A DNA stretch of 64,000 nucleotides from Trabulsiella odontotermitis. Its GTDB lineage: Bacteria > Pseudomonadota > Gammaproteobacteria > Enterobacterales > Enterobacteriaceae. A program made the position numbers and the translations under genes. Of this stretch, positions 1-8,100 are shown in pieces. A model generated the notes under the pieces. It did not search any database and had not been told where the DNA came from. It worked only from the letters and a program-made list of their open reading frames with translations. The stretch is from assembly GCF_030053895.1 (NCBI RefSeq), contig NZ_CP125781.1:496001-560000 (forward strand). The letters are read 5' to 3'. Position 1 is the first letter of the stretch. Every line of letters begins with the position of its first letter.

Positions 1-707
1 TGTCCACTGTCGATAAAAACAATCCGGTCGGCAATTTCCCGGGCAAACTGCATCTCATGGGTGACGACAATCATAGTGATCCCACTGTGGGCGAGGGCTT
101 TCATTACCAACAGCACTTCACCAATCATCTCCGGATCCAGCGCAGAGGTGGGTTCATCGAACAGAATGATTTGCGGCGATGAGGCCAGGGCACGGGCAAT
201 TGCCACCCGCTGTTGCTGGCCGCCGGAAAGTTCAGCGGGGAAATGGTGGGCTTTTTCCAGCATCCCGACTTTTTCCAGCAGCGTCAGCGCGCGCTCCTGA
301 GCTGGCTGGGGCTTCCAGCCGTGAACATGCTCCAGTGCCAGGGTGATGTTCTGGCTGGCGGTGAGGTGGGCATAAAGATTGAATTGCTGGAACACAAACC
401 CGACCCGGCTACGCAACTGACGTAGCCCGTTACCGGAAAGCTGTCCGGTAGGCTTGTTGTCGACCAGGATCTCCCCGCCGCTCAGGGTTTCAAGCTGGTT
501 GATAAGACGAATCAGGGTGGATTTACCAGAGCCCGAAGGGCCGAGGATGGCAACCACTTCACCTGGCGTAATGGTGAGGTTAATGTCGTTTAAAACCTGA
601 TGATCGCCGTAGCGTTTGTTTACATCACGAAATTCGACGCTGGCCTGTTCCAGATGTGAAAAATCCGCGGCACTGGCCGCGGAGTGTGAAAATAAAGCTG
701 AGAACAT
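1..707 (-). CDS. Amino-acid-type ABC transporter ATP-binding protein (3' end outside window)
   Basis: Cytoplasmic ATPase of a polar amino-acid uptake ABC transporter (GlnQ/HisP type). I translated the minus strand from an ATG at 705-707, which begins one base after the stop of the upstream binding-protein gene. Walker A reads GPSGSGKST, the Q-loop follows, the signature is LSGGQQQR, Walker B ends in FDEPTSALD and the H-loop is VVTHEM. The frame stays open to base 1, so the C-terminus is missing. The first 20 or so residues are not conserved in the family, so a later start is possible. Tight coupling to the binding protein at 709-1539 shows one operon; its permease is not in the window. Confidence 0.88.
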   Translation of the reverse strand, partial: MFSALFSHSAASAADFSHLEQASVEFRDVNKRYGDHQVLNDINLTITPGEVVAILGPSGSGKSTLIRLINQLETLSGGEILVDNKPTGQLSGNGLRQLRSRVGFVFQQFNLYAHLTASQNITLALEHVHGWKPQPAQERALTLLEKVGMLEKAHHFPAELSGGQQQRVAIARALASSPQIILFDEPTSALDPEMIGEVLLVMKALAHSGITMIVVTHEMQFAREIADRIVFIDSG

Positions 708-708
708 A

Positions 709-1539
709 TTACTGGGCTTCTATTTTAAAGGCGCGAGGTTGTGGGGAAGGCGTGTCTGGACCAAACCAGACATCGTAGATTTTTGCCGCCTGACCATTCT
801 TCTCAAGATTGACCAGCTCATCGTTGACCGCTTTCAGCAGTGCCGTTTCGCCTTTTTTCACCCCAACGCCAATCTCTTCTTTACTGAGCAGATCGGGCAG
901 AATTTTAAAGTTCGCTTTATCCGGCGCCTGTGCCAGCAGACCTGCCAGAATCGTGCTGTCCTGGGTGATTGCCTGTACGTTGCCATTGCGCAGTGCTGTC
1001 AACGCCAGTGGAATGTCGTCATAAGAGAGTACGCGGGATTGCGGGAAACGCTGGTGCAGCGCCTGTTCGCCCGTCGTTCCTTTAACCGCGCCGATTCGCG
1101 CCCGGCTATAGTCATCAAGTTTATCCGGTGATTTTGCCGGAACCAGGAATTGTTGGCCTGTGACGAAGTAAGGGGTGGAAAAATCAATCACCTGCGCCCG
1201 TTCCGGGGTAATGGTGATATCCGCCACGATCAAATCTGCTTTTCCGGACTGCAACAGTGGAATGCGGTTAGCCGGGTTGGTGGCGACCAGTTCCAGCTTC
1301 ACGCCAAGCGCTTTTGCCAGTGCTTTGGCGAAGTCCACGTCGTAACCCACGATCTCATGGGTTTTTGCATCTATTGAACCAAACGGCGGGTTGGCATCAA
1401 AAGTGGCCACTTTTACCACCCCCGCAGCCTTAATATCAGCCAGTTGATCAGCCTGTGCCTGGACTGAAAGCAGGCTGCCAGCCGCCAGTAATCCCAGCAC
1501 CAGTGTCCGTTTTTTAAACCATTTCATGTTTGCTGCCAT
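709..1539 (-). CDS. Periplasmic amino-acid-binding protein of an ABC transporter (SBP_3 family)
   Basis: Periplasmic solute receptor feeding the ATPase gene directly downstream. The 276-residue product begins with a signal peptide (basic MKWFKKR, then a hydrophobic stretch and cleavage near VQAQADQ). The mature part has hallmarks of family-3 solute-binding proteins: VATFDANPPFGS near its start, DVDFAKALAKALG, and the DLIVADITITPERAQVIDFS motif. Length fits GlnH/FliY-type receptors. The substrate cannot be told from sequence; polar amino acids or cystine are the usual ones. Two in-frame starts exist (1539 and 1527), neither with a strong ribosome site. Confidence 0.85.
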   Translation of the reverse strand: MAANMKWFKKRTLVLGLLAAGSLLSVQAQADQLADIKAAGVVKVATFDANPPFGSIDAKTHEIVGYDVDFAKALAKALGVKLELVATNPANRIPLLQSGKADLIVADITITPERAQVIDFSTPYFVTGQQFLVPAKSPDKLDDYSRARIGAVKGTTGEQALHQRFPQSRVLSYDDIPLALTALRNGNVQAITQDSTILAGLLAQAPDKANFKILPDLLSKEEIGVGVKKGETALLKAVNDELVNLEKNGQAAKIYDVWFGPDTPSPQPRAFKIEAQ

Positions 1540-1606
1540 AGTAATAGATCATCCCGAGTTTTTGTTTTGTCCCGTTACGCTCCCATAAGCAAAAGCTATC
1601 GCCAAA

Positions 1607-1622
1607 TAAGAAATCGTTCTTA
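1607..1622 (-). promoter_or_regulatory. Inverted repeat upstream of the ABC operon
   Basis: TAAGAA and TTCTTA arms are separated by 4 bases, about 70 bases before the binding-protein gene. It could be an operator for the minus-strand ABC operon. The regulator is unknown and the repeat is short, so chance is possible. Confidence 0.3.
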
Positions 1623-1781
1623 GCTATTAGCAAAAAAGCATTAGTGAACAGTGTGTTAAGAGCGAGTAAAAAAGCGGGCGGCTATTTGCAAATCTTGCAC
1701 ATCGACAGTCGATATTGATATTTCCCCTGCACGGACTTTGGGTATTTAACTTAGAACAGGTTGAGTGAGAGGGTAAAGACG

Positions 1782-1949
1782 ATGAAAAAGTGGATAAGCA
1801 CGTTACGGCGGTTTTTTGCGACCCGATCAGTGAATGCGGAGAACAGCGCGCAACGTGTTCTTGAGTCAATACTACCTGTCGCCAGCCTGTATGGCGTGGA
1901 TGTAGCCAACATTGATCCGGAATGGTTCCATGATAAAACGCCACGCTGA
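1782..1949 (+). CDS. Possible small protein, 55 aa, unknown function
   Basis: A short ORF in the 570-base gap between the ABC operon and the anion transporter. It starts at ATG 1782, preceded by a purine-rich GAGAGGG stretch that could serve as a ribosome site. The product is basic at its N-terminus (MKKWISTLRRFF), with an amphipathic-looking middle and an acidic/proline tail near VDVANIDPEWFHD. It has no transmembrane segment or family motif that I recognise. Codon use looks normal for the genome. I see no other convincing gene in this gap, though the region around 1945-2030 contains short self-complementary stretches. Confidence 0.4.
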   Translation: MKKWISTLRRFFATRSVNAENSAQRVLESILPVASLYGVDVANIDPEWFHDKTPR

Positions 1950-2112
1950 GCTGCGCCGCACGCGAGAAATGTACTGGAATGAGCTGTGCGTTGCTCCTCT
2001 GAGCATCTCAGCGCAGCCTTGTTTTTTGCGGCATAGTGTGACGTGAGGTTGCCCACGCAACATCGGGTTCCGTATTTCGGTAAGGCTTAATCTGTGCCTG
2101 TCTCTCGCCGGG

Positions 2113-3585
2113 TTACCAGTATCCCAGCAAGTGCCACCAGAAAGCCCCGGTCACAGCCCAGATTGTCAGGTTCACCACACTCATCACCAGCCCTGTCTTC
2201 CACCATTCCGCAAGCGTGACATAGCCAGAGCCAAAAATAATCGGCGCAGTGCCCGTGCCATAGTGGGTGAGTGACATCATTAACGAGGATGAGAAGCCGA
2301 GCATCAGGCCAAGCAGGGCGGGCGGTGCGCCAAGGCCTAATCCCGCAATGAAGAAGGCAGAGAACATGGCTGTGATATGTGCCGTCGTACTGGCGAAAAA
2401 GTAGTGGGAATAGACATACAGCAGAATCAACAATAGTGTTGCGATACTCCAGTGAACACCAAGATGATCGATCGCCGTTCCAATGCTTATTGCCAGCCAG
2501 CTCACCAGCCCCAGTTTGCTAAGAAAATCGGCCATCATCACCAGTGCAGCAAACCAGACAATGGTATCCCAGGCGCCACGACACTTAAGGATGTCCTCCC
2601 AGGTTAATACACCCGTGAGCAACAGAATCGATAACCCGATGAGCGCCGCACTGGTGGGGTTAACGGTCCAGCTGTTACCCATGATCATCGCAGGGACGCC
2701 TGCCCACAGACAGAGCAGCAGAATGAAAACCCCCAGCGTTATCTTCTCAGCCAGCGACAGGGGACCAAGCGCATCCAGCTTCTGCCGGGCGAATTGTGGT
2801 GCATCTGGCGTACGAGTAATCGCTGGCGGGTAGAGCCACCAGATGACGACGGGCATTACCACCAGCGAGACCACCGCAGGAAGGAGCGCGGCAATCGCCC
2901 ACATTCCCCAGGTCATATGCAGTACTCCATCCGTCCCCTTTGTCAGAAAGCTGACAATCAGTGGGTTTGGCGCTGTTGCGGTGATGAACATCGCCGAGCT
3001 GATCGGGTTAATGTTGTAATTCACCAGCGCCAGATAACGTCCCGTTGAGCCTTTTTCACTATGACCCGGCGGTGAGCCGAGACTGTCCGCTATCGCGCGC
3101 ATGACCGGGTGAATAATCCCGCCACCACGCGCCGTATTGCTTGGCGTGACGGGGGCAATCAGTGTTTCGGCAAGCGTTAATGCCCACGCAATACCTAAGG
3201 TTCTCTTGCCAAACATCGCAATAAATCCGTAGCCAATGCGCGCACCGAGTCCCGTTTTCAACAGGCTTTGCGACAGCATGATCGATAAGCCAATGAGCCA
3301 GATCAACTGATTGGAAAAACCGCTCAGCGCGTCGTTAAGCGCTGCCGACGGTTTACCGGGGTTCGTCACGCCGGTAATGGCCACCAGCATGATTGCCACA
3401 ATCGCAATCGCCCCAATGGGCATGGCTTTGCCGATAATGGCCGCGATAGTGCCGATGAACAGTGCCAGCAGATGCCATGCCTGCAAGGTCACGTCCGCAG
3501 GACAAGGGATGACATACCAGATGGTCAGAGTAATAACAATTGAGATGATGGCCGGCCGGCAGCGAATGGGGGTTAATCTTTCCAT
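2113..3585 (-). CDS. DASS-family anion:sodium symporter or dicarboxylate exchanger (CitT/TtdT-like)
   Basis: Inner-membrane carrier of 490 residues for di- or tricarboxylates (SLC13/DASS family; relatives are CitT, TtdT and YbhI in E. coli). Evidence is about a dozen hydrophobic segments plus family motifs: a PVTPSNTARGGGIIHPV stretch near residue 146, NYNINPISSAMFITATAPNP near residue 191, and SLTHYGTGTAPIIFGSGYV near the C-terminus. These SNT/NP-type motifs form the substrate and cation sites in this family. An AAGGA-type ribosome site precedes ATG 3585. No tartrate or citrate enzyme genes adjoin it, so the substrate is open. Confidence 0.88.
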   Translation of the reverse strand: MERLTPIRCRPAIISIVITLTIWYVIPCPADVTLQAWHLLALFIGTIAAIIGKAMPIGAIAIVAIMLVAITGVTNPGKPSAALNDALSGFSNQLIWLIGLSIMLSQSLLKTGLGARIGYGFIAMFGKRTLGIAWALTLAETLIAPVTPSNTARGGGIIHPVMRAIADSLGSPPGHSEKGSTGRYLALVNYNINPISSAMFITATAPNPLIVSFLTKGTDGVLHMTWGMWAIAALLPAVVSLVVMPVVIWWLYPPAITRTPDAPQFARQKLDALGPLSLAEKITLGVFILLLCLWAGVPAMIMGNSWTVNPTSAALIGLSILLLTGVLTWEDILKCRGAWDTIVWFAALVMMADFLSKLGLVSWLAISIGTAIDHLGVHWSIATLLLILLYVYSHYFFASTTAHITAMFSAFFIAGLGLGAPPALLGLMLGFSSSLMMSLTHYGTGTAPIIFGSGYVTLAEWWKTGLVMSVVNLTIWAVTGAFWWHLLGYW

Positions 3586-3869
3586 GGATCAATCCTTGAG
3601 TTTCCTGCACATAAACATGTGCTTTATTACTTTCCGTCATTTGTAATGGTAAAACGCACCGTCCTCTCACAAAACCAAAATCAGCAGGTGCAATTTCCTG
3701 ATGCGTTAAATCGGGCATAGCCCAACTGCAGTAGCACAGGATTGGTTGCTATCGCCAGTCCGGTATTATGTTCCATGGGAGCAGTGCGCTTTATTATTAT
3801 AACCCTGGCAATGTTCGTATTTTTATTACGGAATAGATTGTTTTTTCTCGATAATGCTTATTTTTATGG

Positions 3870-4127
3870 GTGTGGTGTTTATTTGGCTGTTTCTTTGTTA
3901 TAAGCGCTAATGAAGGCAGTGACGATATCGCTGATCGTAATGCGCCGGAAAACCCTGCCATTGGCGAAACCATAGGTAAAGAAGGCACTATTGTCGGTCC
4001 GTTGAAGAGTGGCGACCAGACTGACAACATCACGCCCACTCTAAGTGGGCGTGATGAGCCGGGGATACCATCCATATTTACGGCAAGGGCAAAGAAACCA
4101 GCGTACGCTAACGTCCCCGGCCTTTGA
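3870..4127 (+). pseudogene. Remnant of a large Ig-repeat adhesin
   Basis: A short open frame in the 560-base gap between the DASS transporter and argG. Its middle (NAPENPAIGETI, then GTIVGPLKSGDQTDN and ITPTLSGRDEPG) matches the repeat pattern of bacterial Ig-like domains in giant surface proteins, typically D..PPDAP.I....G.I.G.L.SG..TDD.TPTLSG...PG. Only about one repeat is present, with no signal or anchor, and it degenerates after residue 70. The likeliest reading is a decayed piece of a once larger adhesin gene. The rest of the gap (3586-3869) shows no gene. Confidence 0.5.
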
Positions 4128-4145
4128 AAGAAGGTTCAGCGCCGG

Positions 4146-5492
4146 TTATTTCTGCTTGCTGCTTTCCAGATTTTCTACCTGCGGCAGACCGTTGCCCGCA
4201 TTAGACGACAGCAGCCCGGTTTCCGCATAGCTGAACAGCTTCTCGCGGGTATCGGTGATGTCCAGATTACGCATCGTCAACTGCCCGATACGATCGTCAG
4301 GAGAGAAGACGGAGTCGCCTTTTTCCATCGTCAGACGTTCCGGCTTGTAGGTCAGGTTGTCAGAAACCGTGTTGAGGATCGAGTAGTCATTACCGCGGCG
4401 CAGTTCAAGCGTCACTTCGCCGGTAATCGCGCTCGCTACCCAGCGTTGCAGCGCGTCACGCAGCATCAGCGCCTGCGGATCAAACCAGCGACCCTGATAC
4501 AGCAGTTTGCCCAGCTGACGACCATGCGCATGATATTGCTCGATAGTGTCTTCATTATGAATGCCGGTCAGCAGACGCTCGTAGGCAATATGCAGCAGCG
4601 CCATGCCCGGGGCTTCGTAAATGCCGCGGCTTTTCGCTTCAATGATACGGTTTTCAATTTGATCGCTCATGCCAAGCCCATGGCGGCCACCAATGCGGTT
4701 GGCTTCCATCATCAGTTCCACATCATTGCTGAATGTTTTACCGTTCAGGGCGACAGGGTGACCATGCTCGAAGCGGACGGTAATTTCTTCCGCCGGGATC
4801 TTCACGCTTTCGTCCCAGAACTTCACACCCATAATCGGGTTGACGATTTTCACGCTGGAATTGAGAAACTCCAGGTCTTTCGCTTCATGGGTGGCGCCGA
4901 GCATGTTGGAGTCGGTGGAATAGGCTTTTTCGACCGACATCTTATAGTTGAACCCGCAGGCAATCATGAACTCAGACATCTCATGACGGCCACCCAGCTC
5001 ATCAATAAAATCGGTATCAAGCCACGGTTTGTAGATTTGCAGTTCGGCGTTGGTCAGCAGGCCGTAGCGGTAGAAACGCTCAATGTCATTGCCTTTATAG
5101 GTGCTGCCATCGCCCCAGATATTCACGCCGTCGTCTTTCATGGCGGCGACCAGCATGGTGCCAGTCACGGCACGACCCAGCGGCGTGGTGTTAAAATAGG
5201 TCAGCCCGCCGGTGGTGTTGTGAAATGCGCCACACTGAATGGCGGCAATGCCTTCGGCGACCAGCTGTTTACGGCAGTCGATCAGGCGGGCGTTTTCGGC
5301 GCCGTATTCCATCGCACGGCGCGGGATGGCGTCATAATCGTCTTCATCCGGCTGACCCAGATTCGCAGTATATGCATAAGGAACCGCACCTTTTTTTCGC
5401 ATCCACAGCAGCGCGGCGCTGGTGTCCAGCCCGCCTGAGAAAGCGATACCAATACGTTGACCTGTTGGAAGATGCTTGAGAATCGTCGTCAT
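4146..5492 (-). CDS. argG: Argininosuccinate synthase
   Basis: Cytoplasmic enzyme joining citrulline and aspartate with ATP to form argininosuccinate, the penultimate step of arginine synthesis. The 448-residue product has the N-type ATP pyrophosphatase loop FSGGLDTS near residue 19 and the long-form ArgG features GDGSTYKGNDIERF and NMLGATHEAKDLEF. Length equals that of E. coli ArgG. It stands alone, divergent from metY, as in E. coli. Tandem ARG boxes about 50 bases upstream predict repression by ArgR-arginine. Confidence 0.97.
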   Translation of the reverse strand: MTTILKHLPTGQRIGIAFSGGLDTSAALLWMRKKGAVPYAYTANLGQPDEDDYDAIPRRAMEYGAENARLIDCRKQLVAEGIAAIQCGAFHNTTGGLTYFNTTPLGRAVTGTMLVAAMKDDGVNIWGDGSTYKGNDIERFYRYGLLTNAELQIYKPWLDTDFIDELGGRHEMSEFMIACGFNYKMSVEKAYSTDSNMLGATHEAKDLEFLNSSVKIVNPIMGVKFWDESVKIPAEEITVRFEHGHPVALNGKTFSNDVELMMEANRIGGRHGLGMSDQIENRIIEAKSRGIYEAPGMALLHIAYERLLTGIHNEDTIEQYHAHGRQLGKLLYQGRWFDPQALMLRDALQRWVASAITGEVTLELRRGNDYSILNTVSDNLTYKPERLTMEKGDSVFSPDDRIGQLTMRNLDITDTREKLFSYAETGLLSSNAGNGLPQVENLESSKQK

Positions 5493-5541
5493 AAGTAGAA
5501 CCCTGCTAGCCAGACTATGATGAAACTGCTGTTAAGCTCTT

Positions 5542-5580
5542 ATTGAATTTTTATGCAGTTTTAGTGAGTTTTCATTTAAT
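5542..5580 (-). promoter_or_regulatory. Tandem ARG boxes (ArgR operator) of argG
   Basis: Two 18-bp sites, 5542-5559 (core TGAATTTTTATGCA) and 5563-5580 (core TGAGTTTTCATTTA), are separated by exactly 3 bases. This is the standard arrangement for an ArgR hexamer (consensus TGAAT-N4-ATTCA). They lie between the argG start and metY, in the position known from E. coli. Confidence 0.85.
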
Positions 5581-5703
5581 CATCTTTTGCGCATGACAGG
5601 AAGTGATTCACGCATTTTTCTTGAATTTTTCTTCCGCCGCCCCCATATGAGTATGCATAAGCGTAGTGGATCTATGCGGAGTGCAGGGAAGAGAAGTGGT
5701 GGG

Positions 5704-5733
5704 TTGACAGATCACATGATTTTTCAATATACT
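5704..5733 (+). promoter_or_regulatory. Upstream sigma-70 promoter candidate for the metY operon
   Basis: TTGACA at 5704-5709 and TATACT at 5728-5733 with an 18-base spacer. Hexamers are strong, but the site lies about 90 bases before the tRNA, so it would be a secondary upstream promoter. Confidence 0.55.
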
Positions 5734-5780
5734 GCACCCCGATTTAATGTCCCGTCTTCGGTACCAAATCCCAGCAGTAT

Positions 5781-5809
5781 TTGCACTTTTTACTTCGTAT
5801 GAGTAAAAT
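5781..5809 (+). promoter_or_regulatory. Sigma-70 promoter of metY / nus operon
   Basis: TTGCAC (5781-5786) and TAAAAT (5804-5809) with a 17-base spacer put the transcription start near 5816, about 9 bases before the tRNA. This is the most likely main promoter of metY-rimP-nusA-infB. Confidence 0.7.
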
Positions 5810-5824
5810 ATGCCACGTTTCAGG

Positions 5825-5901
<77 letters not shown>

Positions 5902-6025
5902 TTTTCCCATAGAGTTTTTTTTCAAATATACTGTGAAGACATTGGGCTTCGCCGCTGGATTTGAAAGAAATCTCTCGGAAAATGTTTCCAGACCGCATTT
6001 GCGGTTATAGGGTTCAGTTATCTAA

Positions 6026-6049
6026 AGCCCCGATTTATCGGGGTTTTTT
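6026..6049 (+). terminator. Hairpin terminator/attenuator between metY and rimP
   Basis: Stem CCCCG/CGGGG (6028-6032 with 6039-6043) followed by six T. Transcription must read through partly, because the next genes belong to the same operon; this allows more tRNA than mRNA. Confidence 0.8.
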
Positions 6050-6108
6050 GTTATCTGACTACAGAATAACTGGGCTATACGCCCTTTTTTTATGTCTTGG
6101 GGGTGGGT

Positions 6109-6561
6109 TTGTCCACATTAGAGCAGAAATTAACTGAGATGCTCACTGCGCCAGTCGAAGCCTTAGGGTTTGAGCTGGTTGGCATTGAATTCGTTCGCGG
6201 TCGCACATCGACGCTGCGCATCTATATTGATAGTGAAGACGGCATCAATGTTGATGATTGCGCTGATGTGAGTCACCAGGTCAGCGCGGTGATGGATGTC
6301 GAAGACCCTATCACTGTCGCCTACAACCTGGAGGTTTCTTCCCCAGGCCTTGATCGCCCTCTGTTCACTGCTGAGCATTACACGCGTTTTGTGGGTGAAG
6401 AGGCCACGCTGGTCCTGCGTATGGCGGTGCAGAATCGTCGCAAATGGCAGGGCATCATTAAAGCGGTCGACGGTGAGATGATCACGGTAACCGTCGAAGG
6501 AAAAGATGAAGTGTTCGCGCTGAGTAACATCCAGAAGGCGAACCTGGTTCCCCACTTTTAA
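6109..6561 (+). CDS. rimP: Ribosome maturation factor RimP
   Basis: Cytoplasmic factor for 30S subunit assembly. The 150-residue product from a TTG start at 6109 begins MSTLEQKLTEM and ends NLVPHF, as E. coli RimP does. A GGGGGTGGG stretch directly upstream serves as ribosome site; upstream GTG codons would add four residues, but the TTG matches the known protein. It contains EVSSPGLDRPL, the conserved RimP motif. First protein gene of the nus operon, 27 bases before nusA. Confidence 0.96.
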   Translation: MSTLEQKLTEMLTAPVEALGFELVGIEFVRGRTSTLRIYIDSEDGINVDDCADVSHQVSAVMDVEDPITVAYNLEVSSPGLDRPLFTAEHYTRFVGEEATLVLRMAVQNRRKWQGIIKAVDGEMITVTVEGKDEVFALSNIQKANLVPHF

Positions 6562-6588
6562 CAGTCTGGATTGAGGTGAAAGGCCCCG

Positions 6589-8076
6589 ATGAACAAAGAA
6601 ATTTTGGCTGTTGTTGAAGCCGTTTCCAACGAAAAAGCGCTGCCGCGCGAGAAAATCTTCGAAGCGCTGGAAAGTGCTCTGGCAACGGCTACCAAGAAAA
6701 AATACGAACAGGAAATCGATGTTCGCGTTGAAATCGATCGTAAAAGCGGCGACTTCGATACCTTCCGCCGTTGGGTCGTGGTTGAAGAAGTTACCCAGCC
6801 GACCAAAGAAATCACCCTGGAAGCCGCCCGTTTTGAAGATGAAAGCTTCAACGTTGGTGACTACGTCGAAGACCAGATTGAATCGGTAACGTTTGACCGT
6901 ATCACCACCCAGACCGCTAAGCAGGTTATCGTACAGAAAGTGCGTGAAGCTGAGCGTGCGATGGTGGTTGATCAGTTCCGCGAGCACGAAGGCGAAATCA
7001 TCACTGGCGTGGTGAAGAAAGTGAATCGCGACAACATCAGCCTGGATCTCGGCAGCAACGCTGAAGCCGTTATCCTGCGTGAAGACATGTTGCCGCGCGA
7101 AAACTTCCGCCCGGGTGACCGCATTCGCGGCGTGCTGTACGCCGTTCGTCCGGAAGCACGTGGCGCGCAACTGTTCGTGACCCGTTCCAAACCGGAAATG
7201 CTGATTGAGCTGTTCCGCATTGAAGTACCGGAAATCGGTGAAGAAGTTATCGAAATCAAAGCCGCGGCCCGCGATCCGGGCTCTCGCGCGAAAATCGCTG
7301 TGAAAACCAACGACAAGCGTATCGACCCGGTCGGTGCCTGCGTCGGTATGCGCGGCGCGCGTGTGCAGGCCGTCTCCACCGAACTGGGTGGCGAGCGTAT
7401 TGATATCGTACTGTGGGACGACAACCCGGCCCAGTTCGTGATCAACGCGATGGCACCTGCCGATGTCGCTTCCATTGTGGTCGACGAAGACAAACACACT
7501 ATGGATATCGCGGTTGAAGCCGGTAACCTGGCGCAGGCCATCGGCCGTAATGGTCAGAACGTGCGTCTGGCTTCTCAGCTGAGTGGCTGGGAACTCAACG
7601 TGATGACCGTTGATGACCTGCAGGCGAAACACCAGGCCGAAGCGCATGCCGCGATCGATACCTTCACCAAATATCTCGATATTGATGAAGATTTCGCGAC
7701 GGTGCTGGTAGAAGAAGGATTCTCCTCACTGGAAGAACTGGCCTATGTGCCGATCAAAGAGCTGCTGGAAATTGACGGTCTCGATGAACCGACCGTAGAA
7801 GCACTCCGTGAACGCGCGAAAAACGCACTGACCACGCTGGCGCTGGCTCAGGAAGAAAGCCTCGGTGATAACAAACCGGCTGACGATCTGCTGAACCTTG
7901 AAGGTCTGGATCGCGCAATGGCATTCAAACTGGCTGCCCGTGGTGTTTGTACGCTGGAAGATCTCGCCGAACAGGGCGTTGATGACCTGGCTGATATCGA
8001 AGGGATGACCGACGAGAAGGCTGGTGAACTCATCATGGCCGCCCGCAATATTTGCTGGTTCGGTGACGAAGCGTAA
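6589..8076 (+). CDS. nusA: Transcription termination/antitermination factor NusA
   Basis: RNA-polymerase-associated elongation factor controlling pausing, termination and antitermination. The 495-residue product equals E. coli NusA in length. In order: N-terminal RNAP-binding domain (MNKEILAVVEAVSNEKALPR), S1 domain around residues 135-200, two KH domains (VGACVGMRGARVQ and IGRNGQNVRLAS), and two acidic C-terminal repeats ending NICWFGDEA. It sits between rimP and infB, 24 bases before infB. Confidence 0.98.
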   Translation: MNKEILAVVEAVSNEKALPREKIFEALESALATATKKKYEQEIDVRVEIDRKSGDFDTFRRWVVVEEVTQPTKEITLEAARFEDESFNVGDYVEDQIESVTFDRITTQTAKQVIVQKVREAERAMVVDQFREHEGEIITGVVKKVNRDNISLDLGSNAEAVILREDMLPRENFRPGDRIRGVLYAVRPEARGAQLFVTRSKPEMLIELFRIEVPEIGEEVIEIKAAARDPGSRAKIAVKTNDKRIDPVGACVGMRGARVQAVSTELGGERIDIVLWDDNPAQFVINAMAPADVASIVVDEDKHTMDIAVEAGNLAQAIGRNGQNVRLASQLSGWELNVMTVDDLQAKHQAEAHAAIDTFTKYLDIDEDFATVLVEEGFSSLEELAYVPIKELLEIDGLDEPTVEALRERAKNALTTLALAQEESLGDNKPADDLLNLEGLDRAMAFKLAARGVCTLEDLAEQGVDDLADIEGMTDEKAGELIMAARNICWFGDEA

Positions 8077-8100
8077 TAAACTGTAGCAGGAAGGAACAGC

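Noticed and set aside
6163..7647. 494-codon open frame on the minus strand across rimP/nusA
   Set aside because: It is opposite two well-conserved genes; its composition (His/Phe/Arg-rich) is the shadow of their codon use and it has no family motif.
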